Shown here: piece after piece, positions 15,434-23,483 of the stretch
Position numbering within the stretch: position 1 is the first letter of the stretch
Layout: the number at the start of each line of letters is the position of its first letter
NCBI RefSeq assembly: GCF_001542815.1
Contig: NZ_CP006992.1
Span: forward strand, 3,725,501-3,789,500
DNA: 64,000 nt
Origin: Methylobacterium sp. AMS5
Lineage (GTDB): Bacteria > Pseudomonadota > Alphaproteobacteria > Rhizobiales > Beijerinckiaceae
Reading direction: 5' to 3'
Position numbers and translations under genes: made by a program
Notes under the pieces: model-generated
Told to the model about the DNA's origin: nothing
Databases searched by the model: none
The model's input: the letters and a program-made list of their open reading frames with translations, nothing else

Positions 15434-15751
15434 ATATGACCTTCCGATAGAAATTTCATCGTAAACTTCACAGACAATGATGCTAAGAAATATTTAACTG
15501 CGTTATTTTTTTATTATATTATGATTACATTTCCAGAATTGAAGATGTATTTTGCCATTTATCATCACGGCGGGGCACCGTCGCGCGATGGACATCGAAA
15601 CGCCTCCGATCGTCTCGGTCGCGATACGGCGCCGGACGGTCATCGAGCCGGCCGGCCCGCAGGCTGACGGAACGAGCCGTCAGGTGTGGCGTTCATCGTC
15701 GGACCTTAGCCGAGCATGGATGCCCGGCCGGCATGAGACAGGAGATGTTCG
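15434..15751. other. 318-bp gap with a strongly AT-rich patch
   Basis: About 15420-15560 is exceptionally A+T-rich for this GC-rich window (runs such as TTTTTTTATTATATTATG near 15505). I see no gene. It could be a promoter region, a protein-binding curve or the trace of inserted DNA; the downstream Cys-rich gene starts at 15752. Confidence 0.5.
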
Positions 15752-16015
15752 ATGGTGAAGATCGGAACCCGCACGATGCTGGCTCTGATCGCCTTCTCGG
15801 CCGCCGGCACTTCCAGCGTGCGGGCCGGCGAGGAGGAGCAGGCTGCGCTGTGCCGCAACGATGTCATGCGGCTGTGTCTGACATCGATTCCCGATCGTGG
15901 TCGCATCGTGAGTTGCATGAAGGCGCAACGGGCGAGCCTGAGCCCCGGATGCCGGGCCGCCTTCGACGAAGGGACCGCCTCCTCGGCCGGCCGACGCTCG
16001 GCGAGCCTCCGCTGA
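15752..16015 (+). CDS. small secreted cysteine-rich-repeat protein
   Basis: An 87-residue protein with a signal peptide (residues 1-25, ending S-V-R-A-G) and a short mature domain with four cysteines arranged C-x7-C...C-x11-C (L-C-R-N-D-V-M-R-L-C and V-S-C-M-K... S-P-G-C-R-A-A-F). This matches the bacterial cysteine-rich repeat related to GLG1-type repeats. It probably forms disulfides in the periplasm; its role is unknown. GGAG at 15741-15744 precedes ATG 15752. It is followed 130 bp later by another small secreted protein gene in the same direction. Confidence 0.7.
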   Translation: MVKIGTRTMLALIAFSAAGTSSVRAGEEEQAALCRNDVMRLCLTSIPDRGRIVSCMKAQRASLSPGCRAAFDEGTASSAGRRSASLR

Positions 16016-16145
16016 GGATCGGGGAGCGCCGGTCGACCACCCGCTCTCCAACTTCCCTCGGACCGTCATGCACGCATGGCGGCCCAACGGCGCCGGGATT
16101 GCCCCCGCGCCTGACTTCGATCGACGACAGGAGATACGGCTCCCG

Positions 16146-16568
16146 ATGAACCGTTCGCTGCTCCCCCTCCTTCTGGTCACCACCCTGACGGTGCCCGCGT
16201 TCAGCCCGACCGCTTCGGCGGTCGAGGGCTCGCCGATGCTGCTGCACGGCAATTACTGCGGGCCCGGCAACAATGGCCCGGCGGCACCCGTCGATGCGCT
16301 GGATGCAGCTTGCGCCCGCCACGACGCCTGCACGCCGGACGGTGCGCTGGCCCCGAAGTCATGCAACCTTAGGCTGCAAGCGGATGCCGAGCGCGTGGCC
16401 GACGATCCGCGCCAGCCGCCGGACCTGCGGATGATGGCCGGGCTGGTCGCCTCGGGCGCGGCGATGATGCCCTCCGCCCCGCCATCCCGACCGCGCGCTC
16501 CCGCCGTTGCCGCTCCCGAGGCCGTCGAGATCGAGAGCCCGCCCGACGCGGACCTGCTCCCGGAATAG
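16146..16568 (+). CDS. secreted phospholipase A2-like protein
   Basis: A 140-residue protein with a signal peptide (about 1-25, S-P-T-A-S-A) and a short domain with G-N-Y-C-G-P-G-N-N-G followed by D-A-A-C-A-R-H-D-A-C. The latter reproduces the phospholipase A2 catalytic motif D-x-C-C-x-x-H-D-x-C with one cysteine replaced, and the first segment resembles the calcium-binding loop. A further cysteine follows (S-C-N-L-R). If active, it would hydrolyse the sn-2 ester of phospholipids outside the cytoplasm. The C-terminal 50 residues are proline/alanine-rich and low in complexity. ATG 16146 follows AGGAG at about 12 nt, a wide spacing. It sits downstream of the small Cys-rich secreted protein; activity is unproven. 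Confidence 0.68.
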   Translation: MNRSLLPLLLVTTLTVPAFSPTASAVEGSPMLLHGNYCGPGNNGPAAPVDALDAACARHDACTPDGALAPKSCNLRLQADAERVADDPRQPPDLRMMAGLVASGAAMMPSAPPSRPRAPAVAAPEAVEIESPPDADLLPE

Positions 16569-16785
16569 GCTGCGCCGGCTGGGCGGGCTTCCCGCCTCGC
16601 CGCTCAAGCAACCTCCGCTTCGCCGTCGCATTCCGCAGAACGAGCGGACCTGAGCAGCGGACGGTTCGTGAAGCCTCTCATACGACATCCGATTGCCCGC
16701 TCCGGGATGGCGGATGCCGGCTTCGCTCGAGCGCCGCGGGGTCTTGCTGACACGGTTGCCGCTCCCATCGCGCGATCAAACCGTG

Positions 16786-17862
16786 TCAGCCGCCCCGCGC
16801 GAGTTCCGTCGTGATGTGCTTTACCGACGGCGTGACGATCGCCACGAACTGCGCCTCACGCAGCCGCCGAAACGTCTCCGCGCCCTCCAGGTAGCCGCGC
16901 GCGCCCGCCTGGAGCATGGCGGCCTGCGCCGCTTCGAGAGCCAACCACGACACGTCGAGGCGCAGACGCAGGGTCTCGAGGAAGGTCGCGCGGTCGGTCT
17001 CGGCATGCGCTCGTGCCGCGGCGGTGACGCGCGCGCGCAGAGCGTCCGCCCGCGCCTCGATCGCGTCCGGCCCGAGCGGCAGGAACGCGGCGTTGGCGCG
17101 TCCACGGGCATCCTCGCGCATCAGCGCCGCGACCCCTCGGGCGAGCCCGAGCCCCATCCCGGTCTGGAGCAGAACGAAGCCGTTGCGGATGCGCGGCACG
17201 AAGGCGGCGGCATCGTGCGTGATCACGTCGGCATCGGACAGGAACGCGTCGCGGATCATCACCGTATAGGTGCCGGTGCCTTCGAGCGCGACGAAACGGG
17301 CATTGGCCGCGATCGAGACAGAATCGGCGCCGGCCTCGAACAGCCCCATCACCCGCCGCCCGTCGGGTAGCGAGAGGATGCCGGCGAAACGCTGGCCGGG
17401 GCCGAGGTTCGACACCCAGGGCAGGCGCCCGCGCACCCGGTAGCCGTCGCCCGCACGCTCGCCCTGGAGCGCCAGCGGCTCGATGCCGGAGAACGCCTTC
17501 ATCGGGTTCGACAGCCCGGTGCCGCCGAGCGCCGCGCCCGAGGCGAGCCCGGCGAGATGGCGGCGCGGGCCGTCTTCGTCGCCGCGGGCGAGGTACCAGA
17601 CCAAGGCATCCTGGCACCACATGCAGAAGGCGGTGGAGAGGCAGGCCTGCCCCGCCTCCGTCATCGCGTCGATGGCGGCGAGAAGCCCTACGGCCGTGCC
17701 GTCGGCATGGTGCCGATAGGCGCCGGCCGCCCCCAGCGCCCGCAGGATGTCGGCGGGATATTCCCCGGCGTCGATCGCGCGGAGGCGCGGGCGCAAGGTC
17801 TCGCGCACGATCCCGGCGAGGTCGGGCGGGAGGGATTCCGCGATGCGGGCGCTGGCGGCCAC
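16786..17862 (-). CDS. acyl-CoA-dehydrogenase-like flavoprotein (SfnB/DszC-type)
   Basis: A roughly 358-residue protein of the acyl-CoA dehydrogenase superfamily. It has N-terminal helices, a middle beta-domain (W-V-S-N-L-G-P and V-R-G-R-L-P) and C-terminal helices (L-L-Q-T-G-M-G-L-G-L-A-R-G). Members next to sulfonate ABC transporters often work as reduced-flavin-dependent monooxygenases or desulfurisation enzymes rather than fatty-acid dehydrogenases. The start is uncertain: GTG 17862, six bases after the OsmC stop, avoids overlap; a frame to 17928 would overlap OsmC by about 60 bp. It is the last gene of a five-gene operon with an SsuABC-type importer and OsmC. The substrate is unknown. 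Confidence 0.72.
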   Translation of the reverse strand: MAASARIAESLPPDLAGIVRETLRPRLRAIDAGEYPADILRALGAAGAYRHHADGTAVGLLAAIDAMTEAGQACLSTAFCMWCQDALVWYLARGDEDGPRRHLAGLASGAALGGTGLSNPMKAFSGIEPLALQGERAGDGYRVRGRLPWVSNLGPGQRFAGILSLPDGRRVMGLFEAGADSVSIAANARFVALEGTGTYTVMIRDAFLSDADVITHDAAAFVPRIRNGFVLLQTGMGLGLARGVAALMREDARGRANAAFLPLGPDAIEARADALRARVTAAARAHAETDRATFLETLRLRLDVSWLALEAAQAAMLQAGARGYLEGAETFRRLREAQFVAIVTPSVKHITTELARGG

Positions 17863-17867
17863 CGGCG

Positions 17868-18425
17868 TCAGGCCCGCGCCAGGGTGACGGCGACTGGGTT
17901 CTTCACCGTGTTGAGCACCGGCGACCACTGCCCGGCATGGGCCACGAGTTCGTCGAGTTCGGCCGCGCTCGCGCCCTCGACGTCGAGATGCACCTTGAGC
18001 CGCACGGCGGTGAGCCCGACCGGCTTCTCCGAGAGGTCGCCGGTGCCCCAGACCGAGGTGATGTTGATGTCGCCCTCCGACTCGACCTCGATCCCCCTGA
18101 CGGTCCAGCCGCGGGCGATGGCGTTGGCCTGGAGCCCGACCGCGACGCAGGTGCCGAGCGCGGCGAGCAGGGCTTCGGTCGGGTTCGGGGCGGTGTCGTC
18201 GCCGAGCAGGGCCGGCGGCTCGTCGACGATGTGGGCATCGAGATTGCGGATGTAGTTGAGATGGCGGAAGCGGCGCCCCTCGGCGACGGTGCGGGCGCGC
18301 ACGGTCTTCACCACGCTCGGATCGGCCCGGCCCTTCTCGGAGAGGGCGTGCAGCCGCTCACGGTCGATCGGCTCGAACACCTTCTCGAAGGTCTGGACGA
18401 TTTCTCTCGGGGCGGTCGCGGTCAT
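17868..18425 (-). CDS. OsmC-family peroxiredoxin-like protein
   Basis: A 185-residue OsmC/Ohr-fold protein. The peroxidatic cysteine is in L-G-T-C-V-A-V-G-L (about residue 92) after the conserved N-P-T-E-A-L-L-A-A segment, and a basic R-H-L-N-Y region precedes it. A second OsmC cysteine is not obvious. Such proteins reduce organic peroxides or bind thiol metabolites. OsmC genes recur in sulfur-scavenging operons, perhaps protecting against sulfite, peroxide or reactive flavin products. It starts 11 bp after the permease stop and ends 6 bp before the flavoprotein start, so it belongs to the operon. Confidence 0.85.
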   Translation of the reverse strand: MTATAPREIVQTFEKVFEPIDRERLHALSEKGRADPSVVKTVRARTVAEGRRFRHLNYIRNLDAHIVDEPPALLGDDTAPNPTEALLAALGTCVAVGLQANAIARGWTVRGIEVESEGDINITSVWGTGDLSEKPVGLTAVRLKVHLDVEGASAAELDELVAHAGQWSPVLNTVKNPVAVTLARA

Positions 18426-18435
18426 TGTTGTTTCC

Positions 18436-19287
18436 TCACGTTGCGGGAATCCAGCGGGCGCGGGCGGCCAGCCGCCCGAGACCGGTGTCGAGGGCGTATC
18501 CGATCAGGCCGATCAGCAGGACGAGGGCGGCGAGCCGGTCATAGGAGAGGGTGTCGCGGGCGTCGTTGATGGCATAGCCGAGCCCGCTCGTGACCCCGAG
18601 ATACTCGGCCGGGACCAGCACGATCCAGGCAACACCCAGCGCGAGCCGCAGGCCGGTGAGGATGTCCTGCAGCACCGCCGGGACGATGACCGCGCGCAGA
18701 GCCGCGAGCCGGCCCGCGCCGAGGTTGCGCGCCATGGCGAGCCAGACCGGATCGACCCGCTTCACCCCGGCGGCGGTGGAAAACAGGATCGGCCAGATCG
18801 CGGCCGCCGCGATCAGGAAGACGATGGCCCCGTCCCAGCTCGGGAAGGCGAGCACCGCAACCGGCATCCAGGCCAGCGGCGAGATCATCCGCAGGAGCTG
18901 GAACGGCGGCTGCAGGATGCGCTCGGCGAGCGGGACCGAGCCGATCAGCAGCCCGAGCGGCGCACCGAGCCCGAAAGCGACGGCGAGGCCCTGTCCGATC
19001 CGGGCCAGACTCGGCGCCGCGGCCCGCCACGCCTCGCCGGAGGTCAGGAGTTCGACGAACGAGGCCAGCGCGGGTCCCGGCGCGAAACCGGCGAAGGCGG
19101 CGTAGGCCGGCACGCTTTCCAGAACCAAGCCACCCGCGAACCACAGGGCGAGCAGCCCCGCGAGGCCGACGAGCGGGGCCAGCCGATCGAGAGCAGAGGC
19201 CCCGAACCTCGCCCCGATCCCGGCCCGGCGCGGCGCCGCGACCTGCCGCTCGACGGCGAGCGCCGCCTCGATCACGCCGCCGCTCAC
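18436..19287 (-). CDS. ABC transporter permease, SsuC/TauC-type
   Basis: A 283-residue inner-membrane permease with about six hydrophobic helices and the EAA loop region (V-W-L-A-M-A-R-N-L-G-A-G at about 195-210), typical of nitrate/sulfonate/taurine importers. It overlaps the binding-protein gene by 4 bp and is followed by OsmC. It should form the membrane channel with the ATPase at 20533-21303 and receive substrate from the binding protein at 19284-20510. Confidence 0.88.
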   Translation of the reverse strand: MSGGVIEAALAVERQVAAPRRAGIGARFGASALDRLAPLVGLAGLLALWFAGGLVLESVPAYAAFAGFAPGPALASFVELLTSGEAWRAAAPSLARIGQGLAVAFGLGAPLGLLIGSVPLAERILQPPFQLLRMISPLAWMPVAVLAFPSWDGAIVFLIAAAAIWPILFSTAAGVKRVDPVWLAMARNLGAGRLAALRAVIVPAVLQDILTGLRLALGVAWIVLVPAEYLGVTSGLGYAINDARDTLSYDRLAALVLLIGLIGYALDTGLGRLAARARWIPAT

Positions 19288-20510
19288 AGGCTCAAGGTCT
19301 CCTGGCGGGTGAGCGCGGCGTCATCCGCCGCGCCCGGCCATTCGGGATAGCGCTTGAGCGAGGCCCGCACGAAGCGGTCGTCGACGAGGTCGCGCGCGAC
19401 GAAATCCGGGTCGAGCCCTTTGAGGAAGCCGGCATCGCCCTCGACCACCGTGTTGCCCATCGCCTCGACGATCAGCTTCGTCGCCGACGGGTAGGGCCAG
19501 GGCTGGAAGTCGATGCGTTGCGCCGCCCAGTCGCGGTGGCGGATCGCGCCGCTCGCCTCGTAGGCCGGGCCGTAATCGGTGGTCGCCTTGATCACGACGT
19601 CGGCGGGCATCGGCAGGTAGCCGCGGCCCTCCTTCGAGATCAGGCGGGCGACCTCCTCGCGGTTCTTCACGCAATAGGCCTGGGCCCGGACGATGGCATC
19701 GACCGCCTTGCCCGCCCATTCGGGCTTGGCCGCGATCTGGCTCTCGTGCGCGACCACGACGCAGCAGGGATGGTTCCTCCAGATGTCGCCGGTGAAGCGC
19801 AGCATCCGCGCGCCGGCCTTGATCTCGCCGAGCGCATTGAACGGCTCGGCGACGATGTAGCCGTCGATCTTGCCGGCTGCCAGCGCCGCCGGCATCTCGG
19901 GCGGCGCCAGGATCTGAAGCGCGCACTCGTTCGGGCCGGCCTCGCCCCGGATCACCGGCGTCACCCCGGATTCGCGCAGCGCGTATTGCAGCACGACGTT
20001 GTGCATCGAGTACCAATACGGCACCGCGACGCGCTTGCCCGCCAGTCCCTTGAAGTCCTCGATCCCGCTTTTTCCCCCGACGACGATGCCCGAGCCGTTG
20101 GTGTGCGCCCAGGCCAGGATCTTGACCGGGAACTTGTTGTTGTAGCGCATCCAGACCGGGATGGGCTTGAGCAGGTGGGCGAGATTGAACTTGCCCGCGG
20201 CGAACCCCTCGACCAGCGCCGACCACGAGCGCACGGGCGTCGGCTCGGCGACCTTCAGGCCCGCCTCCTCGAAATAGCCCTTGGCATGGGCCACTAGCAG
20301 CGCGGTCGCGTCGGTGATCGGCAGGTAGCCGATGCGCACGGTGTCGTCCTCGGCGGCATGGACCGCGCGGCCCGACAGGGCGAGCCCGCCGCCGCTCAGC
20401 AGGGCGGCGAGGCCGCCGCGAGCCAACGCGTCGAGGGTGTTGCGGCGCGTCCAGTCGGCGCGGGCCCATTCATGCGTCCAGAGGGCGGAGAGGTCGTCGG
20501 GCGCGGTCAT
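19284..20510 (-). CDS. ABC substrate-binding protein, sulfonate/nitrate/taurine type (SsuA/NrtA-like)
   Basis: A 408-residue binding protein. The N-terminus has a twin-arginine-like signal (T-R-R-N-T-L-D, residues ~22-28), a hydrophobic stretch and the cleavage region A-V-H-A-A. The mature protein begins V-R-I-G-Y-L-P-I-T-D-A-T-A-L-L-V-A-H, the classic start of NrtA/SsuA-like proteins. ATG 20510 was chosen because the signal follows directly; a longer frame to 20711 is unlikely. If the Tat signal is real it would be exported folded. The ligand is probably an organosulfur or small anionic compound, judged from the operon, but nitrate-like ligands cannot be excluded. Confidence 0.82.
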   Translation of the reverse strand: MTAPDDLSALWTHEWARADWTRRNTLDALARGGLAALLSGGGLALSGRAVHAAEDDTVRIGYLPITDATALLVAHAKGYFEEAGLKVAEPTPVRSWSALVEGFAAGKFNLAHLLKPIPVWMRYNNKFPVKILAWAHTNGSGIVVGGKSGIEDFKGLAGKRVAVPYWYSMHNVVLQYALRESGVTPVIRGEAGPNECALQILAPPEMPAALAAGKIDGYIVAEPFNALGEIKAGARMLRFTGDIWRNHPCCVVVAHESQIAAKPEWAGKAVDAIVRAQAYCVKNREEVARLISKEGRGYLPMPADVVIKATTDYGPAYEASGAIRHRDWAAQRIDFQPWPYPSATKLIVEAMGNTVVEGDAGFLKGLDPDFVARDLVDDRFVRASLKRYPEWPGAADDAALTRQETLSL

Positions 20511-20532
20511 CTGCGGTCTCGGAGAGGAAGGA

Positions 20533-21303
20533 TCAGGCGGCGCGGCCGGTGATGCCGGACCGGTCGTGGGCAACGGAGTCGCGGGCCACGGAGCCGAGAC
20601 GGCGGCGCAGCTCCGCCTCCGCATCGTCACCGAGGGAGAAGTCGGCGGCGATGCGGGCCGGGCGCCCGTCGAGCACCACGGCCCGCGCCGCCAGGGCGGC
20701 GACGTCGGCAAGGTCGTGGGTGACGACGATCAGCGTCAGGTCGCGGGCCCGGGCGAGCCGCAGCACGTCGGCGCGCAGGCTCGCCCGCATCTCGGGGTCG
20801 AGCGCCGAGAACGGTTCGTCGAGAAGCAGGATCGAGGGCTCGCTCGCCAGCGCCCGGGCGAGCGCCACCCGCTGCTGCTGACCGCCCGAGAGTTGGTGCG
20901 GCTTGGCGTCCGCGCGTTCGCGGAGGCCGAGATCGTCGAGGAGGCGGCGCGCCTCCGCCTCGCGGGCCGCGCGGTCGCGGCCGAGGCGCCCCGAGAGGCG
21001 GGCGGGCAGAAGCACGTTGTCGAGCACGCTCGCCCAAGGCAGCAGGGCAGGGCGCTGGAACATCACCGTACAGCCCGGCACCGGCCTGCGCGAGGGAATG
21101 CCATCGAGCCGCACGCTGCCGGCGGAGGGCGCGACGAGCCCGGCCATGATCTGCAAGAGGGTCGATTTCCCGACGCCGGAGCGGCCGAGGATGCCGATGC
21201 GCTCGCCCGCCGCGACTTCGAGATCGATGCGGTCGAGCACCGGGCTCGGGCCGTAGCGATAGGCGACGGCCGCGAGGGCGAGACGGGGAACGGAACGCGA
21301 CAT
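20533..21303 (-). CDS. ABC transporter ATP-binding protein, SsuB/TauB-type
   Basis: A 256-residue ATPase. Walker A is G-R-S-G-V-G-K-S-T (about residues 39-47), the Q-loop is M-F-Q-R-P-A-L-L-P-W, the signature is L-S-G-G-Q-Q-Q-R and Walker B is I-L-L-L-D-E-P-F-S-A-L-D. F-Q-R-P-A-L-L-P-W matches the nitrate/sulfonate/taurine class. It is the first gene of the minus-strand operon (ATPase, binding protein, permease, OsmC, flavoprotein). ATG 21303 fits family length; a frame to 21399 adds cysteine-rich, unlikely residues. Confidence 0.88.
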   Translation of the reverse strand: MSRSVPRLALAAVAYRYGPSPVLDRIDLEVAAGERIGILGRSGVGKSTLLQIMAGLVAPSAGSVRLDGIPSRRPVPGCTVMFQRPALLPWASVLDNVLLPARLSGRLGRDRAAREAEARRLLDDLGLRERADAKPHQLSGGQQQRVALARALASEPSILLLDEPFSALDPEMRASLRADVLRLARARDLTLIVVTHDLADVAALAARAVVLDGRPARIAADFSLGDDAEAELRRRLGSVARDSVAHDRSGITGRAA

Positions 21304-21974
21304 CGAACCTGAACAAATCGGACAGGACCGGCCTTGAAGGTCGACCGTGTCGTAGAGCGGCACGCGGCCAAGATGACCGACCGACCCCCTCAAGATCAAT
21401 GAGTGTAATATTCAAATATTTGCACGAATTTGCATGATATTTCTCCACGAACCGCCCGTTGTGGGAGGATTATTCTTGCCCGTCAGCCGTCCGGGCTTCG
21501 CTCGATCCTAAGGCGCGTCGGCATTGAGCCTTGGCCCGTGAGGTTTGTCAGGGCTGACATCGTCCCGAGTCCGTCCCCTTCGGCGCTCCGCTGCAACGTG
21601 GAAGCGTTTTGCTTCGCCGATCAGCGATCCACACGTGCCTTCAACGGCACCGATACGCCGGCCTCCCTTTTCCGGCGCAAAAGGGAAAATCTTGTCCCAG
21701 CATCGCGCTGAAAAAGGGCAATCGCTTTCATTGACGCACCAGTTTCCATTGCGGAATATCAGACCGCAATCGAAGAGCATCAAACGAAGACAAGAAGATC
21801 TTCGTCGGGCTCTCGATGACGCGCCGGCAAAGCGGGCGGACCGACATCCTCCCAGACCGGCCACCCCGCCGAGGTCTCGCATCAAGCGAGCCGACGCATC
21901 CCCCCGATCCGCCTCACGTGCCTGCGTCCGCGCCGGTCCGATGACCCGTGCGCGACTGCCTGAAGACGAGCCCG
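21304..21974. other. 671-bp divergent promoter region between two sulfur-type operons
   Basis: No gene is supported. Just upstream of the minus-strand operon (about 21395-21445) is an AT-rich patch with a tandem TTTGCA motif (ATTTGCACGAATTTGCATGA). A second AT-richer stretch is near 21700-21790. Both operons probably take promoters and shared regulatory sites from here; the regulator is not encoded next to it. Confidence 0.5.
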
Positions 21975-23429
21975 ATGCCCAACGTCCTGTCCCCGCCGGC
22001 CCGCCTCCTGCTGCTCGGCGCCGGCTTCGCCTGTGCCCTGCCGCTCCTCGAGACGCCGGCCCTGGCGCAATCGCCGAGCGCGGTCGAGAGCTTCACCGGG
22101 GAGGCCGGCCCCCGCACCAATCCGGAGGCGATCGGCGTCGCGCCGGACGGCAAGGTGAAGTGGCACGGGCCGCTCGCGCCCTACGCTGCCTCGCTGGCGC
22201 TCGCGGGCCTCAGCTTCGACGTCAACGTCTACGACTTCTTCTTCTCGAACCCGAGCGCGGGCCTGCGGCCCGGACAACTCTCGAACTCGGCCTATTATCT
22301 GCTGAGCCTCGATGCAGATCTGGACAAGCTGGCGGGTGTCCCCGGCGGCTGGTTCCACATCACCCAGACCTTCTTCGGCCTGCGCTGGAACAACCGCAAC
22401 ATGGGCGCCGATATCGGCGACACCACGATCGGCTACCAGCCGACCTTCAACCGCGACTTCGCCCGCCTCTCGATCCTCACCTACGAGCAGCGGCTGCTCG
22501 ACGACCGCCTCGCCATCGAGGTCGGGCGCACCCATCCGAACCGCTACTACGCGCTGCCGCCCTGCCAATCGAGCGTGAGCTGCTTCCAGGACATCCTGCA
22601 GATCAATGCGGGCCTGTCCTCGCCGCTCTACGGGGTCTGGGGCGCCAACGTCGCCTACAAGACCTCCCCGGACGACTACATCCAGGCCGGCGCCTTCGCG
22701 GTGACGGGCCGCGCGAACTTCACCTCGGGCTGGGACTTCGGCCACGAACCGCTCGACGGCGTCGTGACGCTGGCCGAGATCGGCCACGCCACGACCTTCG
22801 TCACCGATCCCTATCCGAGCCGCGTCGCGCTGACCGGCTTCTATAATACCGCCGACCACGAGGATAACCTCAGGACGGTCTTCGGCACCTCGAAGGGGCT
22901 CAATCCCGGCGATCCGGTGCGGCTGCGCTCCGGCACCTCCGGCGTGATCCTCACCGGAAGCCAAGTGTTCTGGCGCGCCGATGGCGGGGCGGAGGCGGGC
23001 AACCTCAACCCGACCTCGCTCCAGGCCTATACCAGCCTCGCCTACGCGCCCGACCCGACGGTGCCGATCCGCTGGAACGCGTTCGCCGGCCTGACCCTCC
23101 AGGCGCCCGACCAGAGCCGGCCGCACGACCGCTACGGCGTCAAGCTCAACTGGCAGCGCATCTCCGCCGACTACGCCCAGTTCCTCGGTGACGCGAACTT
23201 CATCTCCGGCGGCAGCGGCGAAATCTATTCCCGCGACAAGCTTATCTTCGAGGCCAACGCGCATCTGGCGCTCGGCAAGAACATCTTCTTCGAGCCGGTG
23301 GTCCAGTACCTCGTCAACGGCAATTCGTACTGGAACCCGTTCACGCCCAACCGCACCAAGGACGGCTTCTACGTCGGCGCCACGCTGATCGTCCCGCTCG
23401 GCCAGTTGCTCGGCCTCGCCCCGGGCTGA
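21975..23429 (+). CDS. outer-membrane porin, OprB-like carbohydrate-porin family
   Basis: A 484-residue beta-barrel porin with a signal peptide (residues 1-32, ending A-L-A-Q). Many alternating aromatic/hydrophobic strands follow and the protein ends in a barrel-type strand region (G-F-Y-V-G-A-T-L-I-V-P-L). Features such as G-L-R-W-N-N-R-N and F-Y-N-T-A-D-H suggest the OprB-like group. ATG 21975 begins the signal; a longer frame starts at 21948. It is the first gene of a plus-strand set with a flavin monooxygenase and a Liv-type importer, so it probably supplies the outer-membrane entry route for that substrate, which need not be a sugar. Confidence 0.8.
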   Translation: MPNVLSPPARLLLLGAGFACALPLLETPALAQSPSAVESFTGEAGPRTNPEAIGVAPDGKVKWHGPLAPYAASLALAGLSFDVNVYDFFFSNPSAGLRPGQLSNSAYYLLSLDADLDKLAGVPGGWFHITQTFFGLRWNNRNMGADIGDTTIGYQPTFNRDFARLSILTYEQRLLDDRLAIEVGRTHPNRYYALPPCQSSVSCFQDILQINAGLSSPLYGVWGANVAYKTSPDDYIQAGAFAVTGRANFTSGWDFGHEPLDGVVTLAEIGHATTFVTDPYPSRVALTGFYNTADHEDNLRTVFGTSKGLNPGDPVRLRSGTSGVILTGSQVFWRADGGAEAGNLNPTSLQAYTSLAYAPDPTVPIRWNAFAGLTLQAPDQSRPHDRYGVKLNWQRISADYAQFLGDANFISGGSGEIYSRDKLIFEANAHLALGKNIFFEPVVQYLVNGNSYWNPFTPNRTKDGFYVGATLIVPLGQLLGLAPG

Positions 23430-23483
23430 GCCCCCCGAGCATTCCCGCCGCGCCGCCCGAAGCCCCTCAACGGACGAAGCCTC

